Shown here in pieces: positions 43,315 through 56,200 of a stretch of DNA of 64,000 bases. Under the pieces are notes generated by a model, which was given only the letters and a program-made list of their open reading frames with translations, ran no database searches and was not told the origin of the DNA. Source of the stretch: Phallus indusiatus. Its lineage: Eukaryota; Basidiomycota; Agaricomycetes; Phallales; Phallaceae. Location: positions 145,551-209,550 of the forward strand of contig JAQFWX010000062.1 of assembly GCA_027605045.1 (NCBI GenBank). The letters run 5' to 3'. The first letter of the stretch is position 1, and every line of letters begins with the position of its first letter. The position numbers and the translations under genes are program-made.

Positions 43315-44509
43315 TCAGGAGGGAAAGGCGGGGAAAGGGTCCGACGCAAAGGGGAAATCGTTTGTACTCGTGTTATTTGAATTGTTTTCATTGTGAGACC
43401 CTCCACCCAACCCATTATTGTTTTGAGTTTCGAATCCGTTGTCACCCCCATTATTGCCTTCGTTGTCTCCTTGCCCTTTACCCTCAGACGGACCGAATAA
43501 TGATACACCAGGTGGAACTACGTTCGGAGGGAAGTTTTGTCCCGCATTGTTACCATTGTTACCATTATTATTGTTGTTTTTGTTACCATGCGAGAATCCT
43601 GAATTATCTTTAGATAGGTTGTTTTTTGAAAAATTATACCAACATGCCTGGTACATCAAACCGGTCAAAACCTTCATAGTCTTTGAAAAGGCTTGGAAAT
43701 AAACGTTTCGCAAGTTTTTCTGGAAAGAATGAACAAAATATCCCGACATAAAGAAAAAGTACAACGCACTTTTTTGGGATTTGAAAGGTCGATGATGATG
43801 ATTCACGGCGTGAGCTTTTGAAGTGAAGGAAGGAGTGGGAAGGAGTGTGGAAAGGATATGAGATGTCAAAGTTGACGTCAACGATTGGTGAACCGTCGTT
43901 GACTGGGTGAAAAGGGCATGCGAAGTCAACGTATTTGCGGCAAAGGTTGACACATGAGTAGATGAGTATGAACCCAGCGGAGAGGTAGCTGTAATCACAA
44001 TAAGATATTTGATTGTGTAGTTTTCGACAAGTTGACTTGCCAGTTTTTTCAGTGGCTGTGCCGTTGGCTCCATCATTCTCAACGAATTTGTTGAAAGTGC
44101 CTCCTTCACTAGGAGTGGTTAATTCCCCCAAGGTGACAGGACCATGAGTGACCTCTGTTTCCACGTTATTATTATTGCTTTGTGATTGACTAGTATCAAC
44201 TGTTGACGTTGCAGGCTCGATCTCCTGTTGTACAGCAGAAGATGACGTTGAGCTTGAAACTATTGCCTGACTTGTAATTTGAGGAGACGTGATAGTAGTG
44301 CTTGTGGGGAAAGCAGCAGGAGAAGGAGTGGGGAGATCCTGAGTGAAGCTACTGAATGCGAAAGTCGAAAAAAACTCTAATACTGGTATCAACGACGCAA
44401 GCTCTGCCTCGGCTGACGTTGTCGTCGTTATTATGTCTTGCGGCAACGGTAGAGGGACAGCCAGGGCCAAATTCGTTATAAAAATAAGGACGACGACCAG
44501 AACATTCAT
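43315..44509 (-). CDS. Secreted Ser/Thr- and Asn-rich protein, 380 aa
   Basis: Two exons, 44509-44041 and 43988-43315, joined by a GC-AG intron (GCAAGT...TTACAG); 1143 nt including stop, in frame. The signal peptide is MNVLVVVLIFITNLALA, cut before VPLPLP. A Ser/Thr-rich stretch follows (likely O-glycosylated), then ELTTPSEGGTFNKF, an internal hydrophobic stretch ALYFFFMSGYFV, and an Asn/Gly-rich tail (NKNNNNNGNNGNNAGQ). The TPSEGG block matches the gene at 41936. An in-frame upstream ATG at 44584 would add 25 residues but weaken the signal peptide. No family was recognised; a cell-wall or surface protein is the best guess. Confidence 0.68.
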
Positions 44510-44851
44510 TTGAAAGATACGAGATAAGCAAAATAAAATAAAAACGACCAGCGATAAGCAGCAAAAAAAGACGAAAACTTTCAACTGTTCGACAGTTGAT
44601 AGGCTATGAGATCTGCCTTGAAAGAACTAAGCACTTTGAAGAGCATCTTTATACTCTTGACAGGTCTTTCGGCTGCTTTAGGTGCGAACACGCTAACATA
44701 GACTAGGGAAATTTGTTTCAGCTGTGAGAGGTTTGTTGTCAAGACTGAGGTGCTAATTGGAATTGTCCGGACTCGTTGCATAACCAATTAGTCACGGGTC
44801 CATTGAATTGGTCACTTTAAGCTAAAGCCTTTCAGTAAATGTCTACCCAAC
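44510..44851. promoter_or_regulatory. Divergent promoter region, 342 bp
   Basis: Shared upstream region of the secreted Asn-rich protein (minus) and the Rab-like GTPase (plus). No specific regulatory motif was identified. Confidence 0.45.
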
Positions 44852-46113
44852 ATGCGAACGATCAAGCTCGTCATCATTGGTGACAGCGGCGTCGGTAAGG
44901 TCAGCTGGAAGTTATTTCAAAACATTTTCTTTCTCACAACCCACACTAGACAAGTTTACGAAGCAACTACATTTCCGGGCGATTTTCTAGCGGCTACCGG
45001 GCGACCATTGGCACAGATTTTATAACTAAGACCTTACCACACTACAATAATCCTGATGAGACAATAACATTGCAAATTTGGGTAAAATTTTGTCCAAATT
45101 GCATCTCGTTTGCGCCTGGAGACTGACACTTTGCTGGACAGGACACTGCCGGCCAAGAACGCTTCTCGAGCCTCTCGTCTGCGTTTTTCCGTGGCGCTGA
45201 CGCTGTGTTGATGGTCTACGATGTAACCAAGACTCAGACATTTTATAATCTCAAGAAATGGTGGCACGAGTTTCAAGACCGGGCACCTGTTCCTGACGAT
45301 GAAGCGTACGATTATTGTTGTGTCGTTGTAGGTAACAAGGTAGATCTCGTCGAGAATGAAAGCGACACGCCAATATCTGAGGAAGAAGTCAAGTCTTTTC
45401 TGGACCATCTAATTCCCTCAACCTCAAACTCAGTACACTCCCCTGCTGACACCATTGTACCGCCATCTCCATTCCCAGACTCTGTCCAATCTCGAAGCCA
45501 AGAACTCGCCTCCTCTTCAGAATATGACGATGACTTCACAGTCTTCCCATCCGAAACAAGTCTATCTTCTCGGTCACCGATTGACATTCATCACGCGAGA
45601 AGAGGCCAGTCCTTGTCCCGTGCTACAAGTCGCTCGCGTTTTGGTGGAACCATGACATCTACCCACACAGGGTTGTCAGTATACTATACCCCTCCTTCCT
45701 CAATATTTAACGAATATATATCCGCACCATCCTCACCGACTACCACCTCTCGATTGAACCCTTCGCCAGGACCGCCGCTCCCGTCGTCGTCCATTCAACG
45801 TCGTCGGGGAGCAGAAACCTCTACTACATCTTCGTCCGATACCATCACCCCAACTACATTCGCTCTAGGTGCACCAAATTCGGAATCCCAGTCCCTCGAA
45901 AGAGGTCCAAAACATTTTCTAGCGTCAGCTAAATCAGCTAAATCCGTACCAGATATATTCCTGTATATTTCGAAACGCGTCGTTTCCCGCTGGGAATGGG
46001 AAGATCGGGTCCAAAGCCAGATGCTTGAATACGCGGAAAGGTCGGAAATACGTACCGTAAATCTTCAAAGCAACACTCATTCATCTCGGATTGCTGCGTG
46101 TTGTGGATCATAA
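44852..46113 (+). CDS. Rab-like small GTPase with a ~165-residue disordered insertion
   Basis: Exons 44852-44899, 44950-45081 and 45142-46113, giving 383 aa. G1 GDSGVGKT (residues 10-17), switch I with ATIGTDF, G3 WDTAGQERF, G4 NKVD (about 125-128), G5 SAK (about 321-323). The C-terminus AACCGS has a double cysteine for prenylation, so the protein is membrane-attached. N-terminal half resembles Rab7/Ypt7 (TIKLVIIGDSGVGKTSLR). Normal Rabs are about 205 aa; here a Ser/Pro/Thr-rich insertion separates G4 from G5. Rab7-type identity would imply late endosome/vacuole traffic, but the insertion and residues after switch II differ, so it may be a fungal side branch. It is intact; the insertion stays in frame and no splice sites bound it clearly. 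Confidence 0.85.
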
Positions 46114-46506
46114 TTTGGGCAAACAAGTTTCCAGGAATCGTCGGACATGTAGATTGTGTATTATAAATTAATCAAACCAATTTAGATTCTGCTAATCTTC
46201 AGATCTTTAAAAAAAAATCATCCATTGAACGCGTGAGAGTATTAAATATATATATTCTCAATTCGAGAAGAAAAGATATCGCGTTGAAACAATCATGGGT
46301 ATTGTAACACTGTAAGGGGAAAAATTGTGGGATACTAACAGATATGCCGAGGTATGTAGAAGGAGAAAATGACAGTGGAAATGCATAATGGTAACAAATA
46401 AGGAATGGTATAGTGTACGAATGGGGGTTGCATATAACAAAAGATTCCAAGGTAGATGTAAATGAAAATAGTTGTTGCAAAAAGGTATCTGAGAGAGAAC
46501 AGTCAT
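46114..46506. other. Convergent 3' region, 393 bp
   Basis: Lies between the stop codons of the Rab-like gene (plus) and the coiled-coil gene (minus). AT-rich; no gene recognised. Confidence 0.5.
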
Positions 46507-49500
46507 TTATCTGGTATACCAACCATCATCTTGTCTACTTATTGTGCTAGGAGTGGGGGAAGGCATGGAAGCTCGTGATGGATATGAGGTACGAGTGCTT
46601 GGACGAATAGGAACTAATGTAGGCCGTGGCGCGTGCATCGATTCCCAGACTCCCTTTTTAACGGGGGTTTCGGCAACTACAGAAGGAGCCCGAGAGGAGG
46701 TGTACTGGGCTTTACGGAATGATAGGTCCGTCGGGGTAACCGGTGAGCCTCCTCCATACAAGGTGCTAGTTCTCGACGAAGGGCGTGGTACCTGGCTGTG
46801 ACCGTTTGTACCCCCCCAGTGTGGCGGGCTCATGATAGATAGCGGCTGAGGTGCCCGTGTTGGATTCTCATGTTCGTTACGACGATTTGCAAGCTGTTTC
46901 TGCAATGAAGAAATCTCGGTCTGAAGCTCTATCTCCTTCCCCTAGACATTATCCTCTCATTTAATTTTATGTCAATCTTCAAGACAACGTTCTCTTACCT
47001 TTGCAGTTCTTTCAGCTTGTTCCCTCTCTTCCAGCTGCAATTTCACTAACGCCAAATCAGAATCGAGCTGCATGCGAATGTCATCGGTCTCCTCTAATCT
47101 TGCACGTGTGGCATCTAATTCTGTTTCTAATTCCTTATTGCGTCGCTCTAATTCAGTGGCGTGATCCTGAGCCATGGCAACATTTTGCTTGGCACTTTGA
47201 GCTGCGCGCTCCAAATTGACGATACGATTCTCTCCCTCTTTGAACCGTTTCTGAAGTGCCAAGTGCTCACCCTCCAAAATTTTAGCTTTATCGCTGGCCG
47301 CCCTGAGCTCCGCCAACTCCTTCGATTCCGCGTTATTGACAGCTTGAACAAGCTGTTCTACACGTTCTGAAGTTCGGCGAACCTCCTCCCAATGTGATCG
47401 CTCAGAAGTCAAGAGCTCAAGTTCTCTTTCCAATTGAGAATTGCGCATCTCCAAACTGTCCTTGTCTCGTTTGAGCCATTCTTCCTGCAGCTCAAGTTTT
47501 TGAACCTATAGAAGATACCTCAATAAGGTGACTTAACAGAGAAAAATAAACTCACTTGGGACTTGTACTGATGCTGATCAAGGCTATATTGACGGTTCTG
47601 CCGCTCAAGTTCTGCAATCCGCTCATCTTTCGCTTTACCAGTGGATTCGGAGATCTCAAGACGGGAATTAGCATGTGATAAGGCATCCTCCAAATTCGTG
47701 ATTCGCAAGCCTGACACGGCAATTTCAGTTTCCTTGGCCGAGATTTTGCTCTTCAAGTCTTCAGCTTCATTACGGAACGCACTGCATTCACCTTCTGCAA
47801 TCGCCATGCGCTCGTGCATCAAATCCTTTTCTACTCGGATTTGCCCATGAGCACCTCTTGCTTTGGCAAGTTGAACCTGTAACTCGGCGTTCGCAGCTTG
47901 TAGATTTCTTATCTCAGCCGAGTGGTCCGGTGAAGAACTTTGCGCTGCTATGAATTCGGCCTGAGCATGTTTGATAGAAGCAATAGCGCTGTTGATCTCT
48001 CCCGGTAAGCTCATTACAACTGAAAGTAATTTTTCTTGTGACTCCGCCAAAATGGAAGAACGCGAGACTAGTCCTTCAGTAGTCTGAGAAACTTGGACGA
48101 CGTTAGAATTAGTTGATTCTAACACGGCCGCAATTTGATCTAGCGTGTTCAACCTCGAAAGTCCGGATCTAGCATCAACCTGCAGTTGTTGCACTGATGC
48201 ATTGACGTCGTTGATTACGGATCCAACAGATTTCGGCAGCTCCAATAACTGCGCAGCCATGTCTTGATAGAGGGTATTCAAAACGTCGTTGCGTTCTCGA
48301 AGCGTATCTTGTCCATTTTGCAGACTCTCGACTGCCTTGCGGACATCGCTGACAGGTACATGCAAATCGTCGATTCGTTCCGAAATTCGGGAGTACAACG
48401 TCTCGCTGGAGTACGCCTTTTCTCGGACGGCTAGCCTTGAGTCTAGTCTCTCCACGACCAGATCCGCTACGGCTTCCTTGAGAAGATGAGGATCTGACGC
48501 AGGAACCATTTGCGCCAACTCGACTCGCAAATGAGAGACTAAAGCATCAGTATCCACTTGGGTGGGTCTTTCAAGCAGAGAGCTAAGGGCGGGCATAAGC
48601 CGTTGTAAAATCAGCCCAGCAGTCTCTTTCTTGTCCGAAGTGAGATCTATCAGCTGCGAAATGTGCGGTTTGACTGCTTCCGCAAGTTTGGCAGTCACCG
48701 CGTCGAAATCAATTTGCGGATGTTGCATCGTGTCCAAGTGAGGAGCAAGAATGGTGTAAATATCGCTTAGCAATGATTCGCGATCATCGGCGGCACGAAT
48801 ACGACCTAATTCGTCAATCTGGTCAATGCGATTGGCAAATTTAACTACGGCATTAGTGACTGCAGAAACGGTGCGATTGCCAAATTCTTCCAGAATCGGT
48901 CGGATATCAGTTGGCAGGGAGGTGGGGGTTCGTTCCAAGGAGAGGGTAGGCTCAGCAGTGCGTAAAATATCTTCCAGATCGCGACGTAGACCAGTTCGAA
49001 TATCCATGACGCTCTCCTCTAACATAGTTCGGACAAACTCAAAGTCAATCTCGCCTTTGGCGTCAGCAGTACCTTCTTCACTTCGTTCAATGAGTTCCGA
49101 AACTTGAGCCTTCATAGCGTCCAAGACTCTGGATACCAATTGATCGGTGGCTTGTTTATGTGTTTCAACCAGATCTTTCTTAGCCAGTTCCATCCTATCA
49201 TCCAACATATCCTCGAGACGCTGTTCAAGTCGGTTCGAACGTTCACCTTGACTGAAGTCTGTCGACTTGGTTTCGGAAATAGATGACATGGTATCTTTGA
49301 CGGATGCATAATTCCGATCTTCAGCAGTTAAGATCTCCGTTGGAATTGCAGGGGTGAAGATATCGACTATCGGTCTAGCATCATGTCGTCGCGGTTCCGA
49401 TGTATGCGACCTGGATGCCATACGAGCAATAGCGGGAACGTCGTTATCGTCAAGCGAAGGACTGTTGATGTGCTCAAATATTTCGCGCGAGCTCAGGCGA

Positions 49501-52491
49501 GACCTCACAGTTGACCTGATAGGCCCATCCATTTCAGTGGCAGCCAGGGCCTTCTTGAACAAAGCGGCAGGCACAGTATTAGTGGACACCGGATGTCTGA
49601 ACTCGAGACCAGGGGGTCGTTTGCGGGGTAAGGTGGCGGGTTGAGCACGGGGAGCCTGTGTTTCTTGCTCTTCTGTATTTTCAACCTTTGAAACCTCCTC
49701 ATTTTCGAGAGGGTTATACGAGATGTCACCTTCCGATTGATGTTGTACGTGCCCACTTCCAGCCGGAGGGGGTTGGTTATCAGCGTAACGATGGGTATTT
49801 GGTAGAGGCAACGAAAGATCACTAGAAGCTTTGAGATTATATGGGCCAAGTCCTATATCAGACCTCGGAGGTAATGGAGAAATGGCTCGCTCGCTACCCA
49901 AATGTAAAGGCGAGGACATTCGTAGAGGTAGAAGAGGCAGAAGAGGGAATCGGAATGCATGCATGGCACCTTCATCACTGGCAGCTTCCTCATCATCCTG
50001 CATACTCTCAGACGCGCTTGACTCCCTTCTTCGACGCTTTTCTCTTCCTTGAACCCTAGACGGAGACAGACCAACCGGAGGCTGAGGTAACGGACGAGGA
50101 GCTTCAGGAGATGGGAAGGATATCTTAGGCACGCCAGCCGGTGGTACAAACGTAAATCCAGGTTTGAATTCAGCTGCAGCCACATTCAGCGGACGGGCAA
50201 CAGAAGGTTGACGAGCGTGAGTAATATCCACTGAAGGTCTGTTTTCGGTCGATACTGTTAACGATCCACCACCGAACACAAAGGGCTTGGCAAATGGATT
50301 GAGGGAGTCTCGTTTAACCGTCGAAGCAGCAAGTGGTTCAAACTCGGGAACATTTGATGGATGGCGAGAGTGATGTAAGGATGAAGGATGAGAAATGTGT
50401 CCCGAGCCTGCACGAGAATCCGGGAGAGGGGGTAATGGCCTAGGCGAACGTGTCTGGGCATCTGCACCATTCTGATAATACGAGTAATCTTGCGGATACT
50501 GTTGATGAGGATGGAACCAACCGTTTTGCTCCAAATTTCTCCCTTCCTCGCTAGGATTAGACACGATATCGTCATCTGTGGATGATTGTGGCATTACTAA
50601 GGTTTTGTCAGGAGGGAGGGGGAATTCGGGTAAACGTCGTGGAATCTCAGAGCCAATAGATTGTTTCATACGAGCAGCTTTACGTTCGGCTCTGGCTTGA
50701 CGAGCTCGTTCTTCATCGGATGGGTTAGAGTACTCGTCCATTGTCTGTAAAGTTGAAGCAACATGAGCATAGGGAGTAATACACTCAAAAGTTCCTTGCG
50801 TACCGCTTCCTCCCCCTCTGACCCAGTCCATTCAGCAACCATCTCTTGAGTGCCCTTGTCTTCCGGATACGGTATAGGAGTGATCGCTCGTCCTGAGAGA
50901 TCCCAGTGCACGGGTTGGTCCAACTCTGGCGGAACATTTTCTTCTATAGTTTCGTGTATTTCAACTGGTGCAGGGAAAGCAGGAACCGAGATCGAGGTTT
51001 TTGAAGCATGCCTAGTGTGAACACCGGCTGTAGTATTATCATCTTCGTTTTCATCTACTTCTTCGACTGCTTTCAATTCATGTAATTGATCCCTGTTTTC
51101 ATCATCGAGGTCTTCTGATAATTGATTAGGTAGTGACGAAATTTCATAATGACCAAATGTGCGGAGAGCCTCTTCGTCTTCTTCTGGAATGTCAAGCCCA
51201 AAGCCTCTATGGAAATCTGGGTTGGTGCTAGCTGTGCGACTCGGTCCAGCAGAGACAATTGATGGGGTCGCGGAAGGCATGTTTATTGATAGAGGCGTTA
51301 CGCCTTGAGGCGCGTGTAAACGCGGTGGGATGTCGTGCCCAAGCAAGGGCCCACTTTGATCCATATTGACTCCGGGTGATGTAGCCAAGGGATTAAACAT
51401 GGTAACGGGAGCATATAATTGTGACGGGTTATAGTTTGCTAGTGAGAAACTATGGCCATGTCGCGACATAGCACCTTGTTGGAAACGTGGAGGCAGAGAT
51501 GGATTAGTGGAGGTCATAGAAATGACTGATGGTGGTGGTTGCGGTGAAACAGAAGCAGAGTTGGCTCGTGACTGTTGCAACTTGTTCAATTTAAACATCA
51601 AAAGCGCAGGATCTGCCGGGGAGGAAATCTAACAGAAGCACAATCATTTAGGTAAACGGAACGTGGTTGGCCACGAGGACGAAAGACTCACGGAGGTAGC
51701 CCGAGCGTGTTGATGAGAGGATGCAGCAGGTCCATTCTCTAAGCCGAGTTTTTCTAATCTTTGGTCGACAAGCTTTTGATAGTATTCATCCCACGCAGCC
51801 TAAAAGCAGGTCCGAAGGTTAAAAATCAGACTGAGAGTAGGGTACAGAATCAAAAAAATACCTTAGCTGGCAAGTAAACTTCTATTGTCTTAGGCATTGA
51901 ATTCGGCGGTACTTCGTCAATGAGGTAATGTTCAATGGATTGTATATCTGCCGGGGCGACCGGCTCGTCGAAAATGATAAAATCCTTAAGAGGTCGTCTT
52001 GTCCATAACGGTAACGCTCCTCCATCATTATCACTCGATTCCTCTTCTATGGGTAATTTGACAGTGATTTTCTTGGCTTTGAATTTCTCTGCTTGTGAGG
52101 CAGCGGGAGTTGGGGTTGCCGGAGGGGCAATTTTTCTGTTGGGACCGCCGAGAGACGCCTTTGGAGGACCACCTATGCTAACACTGGCGGTTCGTTTGCT
52201 TGCTTTGGTAAAACCTGGCAGGGATGTACCATTCAGAATTCCGGCGGAATTGAAAGATGCAGCGAGAGCAGCAGCAGGTGTAGGGAACATTAGCGACGGG
52301 TGCGACCTGTGAAGGCTAGGCCTAGGAGGAGCAACTGGAGGTATTTGTGAGTTAAAACTTGTGTTCATAGGCGTGACCAAGGGGAAATTGCTCCCATGAA
52401 GTGCGCTAGGTAGACCCGTGAACAAAGGTGGTAACGACGCGTTTGGCTGGGGAATCTGGAGCCGTGACAACTGCGGATGCTGCACGACCAT
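46507..52491 (-). CDS. Large disordered/coiled-coil protein, about 1,850-1,900 aa
   Basis: Start ATG at 52491 (MVVQHPQLSRLQIP), stop at 46507-46509. Main exons lie near 52491-51860, 51800-51690, 51630-50814 (to donor GTACGC), 50754-47555, 47505-46999 and 46942-46507. The N-terminal third is Pro/Ser-rich and disordered, with conserved-looking patches DFIIFDEPVAPADIQSIEHYL and AWDEYYQKLVDQRLEKLGLE. Next come acidic and basic linkers, then a long helical region (about 49.3-47.0 kb) with heptad character: DMLDDRMELAKKDLVETHKQ to ERRNKELETELDATRARLEE. The C-terminus is again disordered and Ser/Arg/Pro-rich. No enzyme motif is present. A scaffold or cytoskeletal role is plausible from architecture alone; no family was recognised. 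It appears intact. Confidence 0.72.
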
Positions 52492-53292
52492 AGCAAAAGC
52501 TCAAGGTCAGCAATGACGAGTCAATATTCAAAGTATTTTGGTATAATATGGTATATGAATATAACCCAGAGAAAAACAGGGTATCTTGAGCTAGGTAAGG
52601 TTTGTTAGAAAGTCAAGACAAGTTCGGAACGAGAGGAAAAACCACAAAGCAAATTAGCGTACTTAAATAACCGTGACCTCCACCCGATGACAATGGACGC
52701 GACGGTGAATGTCCCGCGACAGACAAGTAAAAAGGCGAGTTCAGACAATACACACGGGTTAGAGTTACCTTGCTGGTGCCATCAGCATAATTTGATTCCG
52801 CGATGCTCCTTTTGGCGCTAATGAAAGGAAAATCAAAAAAACACCGCAAAACAAAGCCATTTAGTAGTCACTATGCGACACAGTATTCCAAGTCGCATCT
52901 CAGTTGTTGGAGGACAAAGGCAAGGCCGACCAGATCGGTGGACAATTGTTTTGGGCTTTGGAAGATGGCGGATGATGGCGGCACATTCAAATACCTCGTC
53001 CTCGGTGCATTCTCGTTCTGCATGACAAAACACGAATACTTTTTCAAAGACAGATTTTTCAAGGTCTCAAGTGACCTCTTTTTGCCAGAAGTTTTGAAAC
53101 GTATCGCAATATTATCTACCAGAGGCTTTCTTCAAAGATGTACGTCATCATCCGACAATCTCAAGTTGTTAACTTCGCTCCATTTCAAAATAATACATAT
53201 ATTTCTTCAACAACTATCTTAGAGTAAAAAGTAAAAATAATGGTACGACTAGAGTACATTCGGCTGTAAAGAGAATAAATGAAAGAGAAGAG
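52492..53292. other. Intergenic, 801 bp
   Basis: Upstream of the coiled-coil gene and downstream of TOP2, both minus strand. TATTTAAG at about 52660-52667 is a possible TATA box for the coiled-coil gene. Short minus-strand frames around 52.8-53.06 kb have plausible splice signals but no recognisable protein, so no gene is called. Confidence 0.4.
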
Positions 53293-56200
53293 CTAAATAA
53301 CAAAGTCGTCATCGTCATTGTCGTCCGACCCCACTTCAATGTACTGTGGTTGAGCGCGTGCTGTTCGTTTTGGTTTCGTATCGCGGGGTGGAGGGGTTGG
53401 AAGACGATTGGATGAATCCTCTCCTTCCTCACTGTCACTATCGATTTTCTTTTTTGCAGCTGTCTTTTTCGGATTAGACACAACTCTTGGTTTCGCTTTG
53501 CTAGCTGGAGCCTTAGCTGCCGTATTAGCCTTGGTTATCTTTGTCTTTTTCGCTGGTTTTTCGTCTTCTTCGCTGTCTATGACGAAGCTATCGCTACAAG
53601 AATACTAAGTAAATCGTGGCAAAGAAAAACAACGATAAGGACATACTTCTTTCTTTTCGGCGCAGCTTTTACAATTGGTTTATCTTCCTCAGAATCTGAG
53701 TCTGATATATTTAAGGGATTCTCCATTGGTTTGGGTTTAGGTGCAGGAATAATCTCAGCATCTTCATCGCTTTCCTCGTACTTCGGTTTGGCGGCAGGAA
53801 GTTTCTCTTTCGACGTCGTAGCCACCGGTTTTTCCTTTACAGCCGGAGCAGGGGCTTTTTTAGCTTTGGCTTTCGTCGGCTTAAAATCGTCTTCCGAATC
53901 ATCTCGAGGTTCTCCCAACGATTTCCTGGTTTTAAGCGTTGTCTGCTTGCGCTTGGCAGGTTTCGCCTTGTCGTTACCACCGTGCAAACGAACCCATTCT
54001 TTACCCGCAAGCTGACTCGGAGTTCAGGATGAATACCCAAGGAAAGCCGACACAATATACTCACATCCCATTCCACCAAAAATGCGTCTAAATCTTCAGT
54101 CCAAATACCAATGGGAGTTCTCTTCAGGAGAACCATAAGTTCTTGTTCTTTCTCAGTGCGTTGTTGCTTGAGTTTTTCAACCTGAAAAGAGAGGTCACTA
54201 CAATTGCTCCAATCTGTTTTAGAAACCGTACCTTTTCTTGAGTCAAATTCCAAATAGCCATCCCAAGCAAGTAGTCGTAATCAGTGTTTGCACCACTAGC
54301 ATCTACTTCCTCTTCTTCGTCCTCGGCAACATCTTCGAGATCTGCAGGCGCCTTGACCTTCACAACTTTCGGAATGGGTTTGAAGTCCAGTTGACGGAGA
54401 TCGCCAACAATATCAGCTTTCTTACGACCCGAGACCACCAGTTCCTTTTTGATAATCATCTGCACGAATCGGACTTGATTTGAGAGCTTGTCCAATTGCA
54501 TCTCAAGTTCGTTAGCAAGGAAATCCTTTTGAGAGAATTGAATTCAACGAGCTAATAATCAGTATGATTCGCTTACTTTTCGTTTCTGATAATAAGCCAA
54601 GCGTATGGTATAAAACTCCTCGATTATTTCCTCTGGTGTGTTATATTTCTTGATCTTGCCTTCAACATCGAAACACATCATGTTGTTCGTGCTAATCTTT
54701 GTGATCAGCTTGAAATAATTGATCAGGCCTTGTTCGACGGCTTTATCGAGCTCCTTTTCCGACATAGTAAGTGTGAATGAGATAGCCGTCGTGGTTGAGT
54801 GCTCTTTATAGTCCTATGAGTGACGTTAGCAACAAATAAATAGTACTGAATGAACTTGAAGTAACCTTTAATGGCCCATCTCCTTTCTCGCCGCAGAGAG
54901 CTTCCAACTCGCCTTTGAAATCTTGCGTCCATCGATAAATGGGAAGTTCGGAAATATCAACTGTTTTAGCGTCGACGCGCTCCGCACGCCCATAAACCTC
55001 ATACTTGTGGTCGCCAACCTTTTTTACTTCACCCTGAATGTCAAGTGAGGAATGGAGCTATAAATACAGAGATAACAATTTACCGTGTGACCTCGCCACC
55101 AGGGAAGCATAGGGACTTGCTCCTCTCCAGCCATCAGTCGTTTTATATTTGCTACAACGTCTACCGGATTGTAATTGGGGATTGATGTACTCCAACCTAT
55201 ACTCTGATAAGCAGCGGAATACGTGCCATACTCAGAATGCTCACCTGTTCCGATACCTTCTACACCGTTGAGTAGTACGACAGGAAGTATAGGCATGTAC
55301 CAATCAGGTTCGATGCTCTTGCCATCTTCAGTCTGATAATTCAACAGGGGATCATCAGCAGGATGAAATACTGTGCGGGCAAGAGATGACTGCATAGTGT
55401 GGATGTAACGAGCCGAGGCGTGATCTTTACCACCCTGGTTGTGAAAAATAAGACATACGTATGGGCTCAAAGAGAATCTAGACAAACTTTACCTTTTCAC
55501 GACTACCATACTGTCCATCGGGTTTCAGCAGATTAACATTATTGCTCCCAACGAAATCTTGAGCCAGGGCGACAATGGTTGACATCAGACTCGTTTCACC
55601 GTGATGATATTGAGCGTGTTCAGAAACATAACCGACAAGTTGTTGTACCTACGGACAGACAAACATTTGGTAAATGAACGAATACTGGAAAAGGAAAAAT
55701 CAACTTACCTTGATTTCTGACTTGAGTTTTTTCTTGAATGTACCGAACATCACTTTTCGTTGACCTGGTTTCAGACCATCTATGACGGACGGAATGGATC
55801 GAATGTTATCCGCCATCGAAAACAGGATTAGTTCTTTGTTGATAAAATCTGATATCGGAATTTCATCAACATCATGATTCAAGTATGTTCCGGGCTACGT
55901 AAAATCAGCCCAGGATGATCTTCAATAGTTTGAAGCTACGAGCATACCCTAAACTGCCGTAACCAGTCCTTTCGTTCTTCAGTCTTCTTTTTACTGAAAG
56001 CAAGGTCGATTAAATCCTTGTCTTCAGTCTTCAAAGGCGTGAAAGGTATCATATGCTTCGCCATTTGCCGAAAATATAAACGGGCATCTTCATCGGTACT
56101 TGTCCCCAATCCCTGAAATAATATTGAAATCATAGTCTAGGTTATTCAAAAACGAAACTTACTTTGTAATACTTGTGCTTCCATCGATATGAGTTGGGAG

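Noticed and set aside
52613..53062. Possible extra minus-strand gene upstream of the coiled-coil gene
   Set aside because: Short frames with plausible splice signals exist, but no protein feature or consistent exon chain could be supported.
52803..53222. Plus-strand frame of 139 codons
   Set aside because: Composition is unlike a folded protein and there is no promoter or homology cue; treated as chance.
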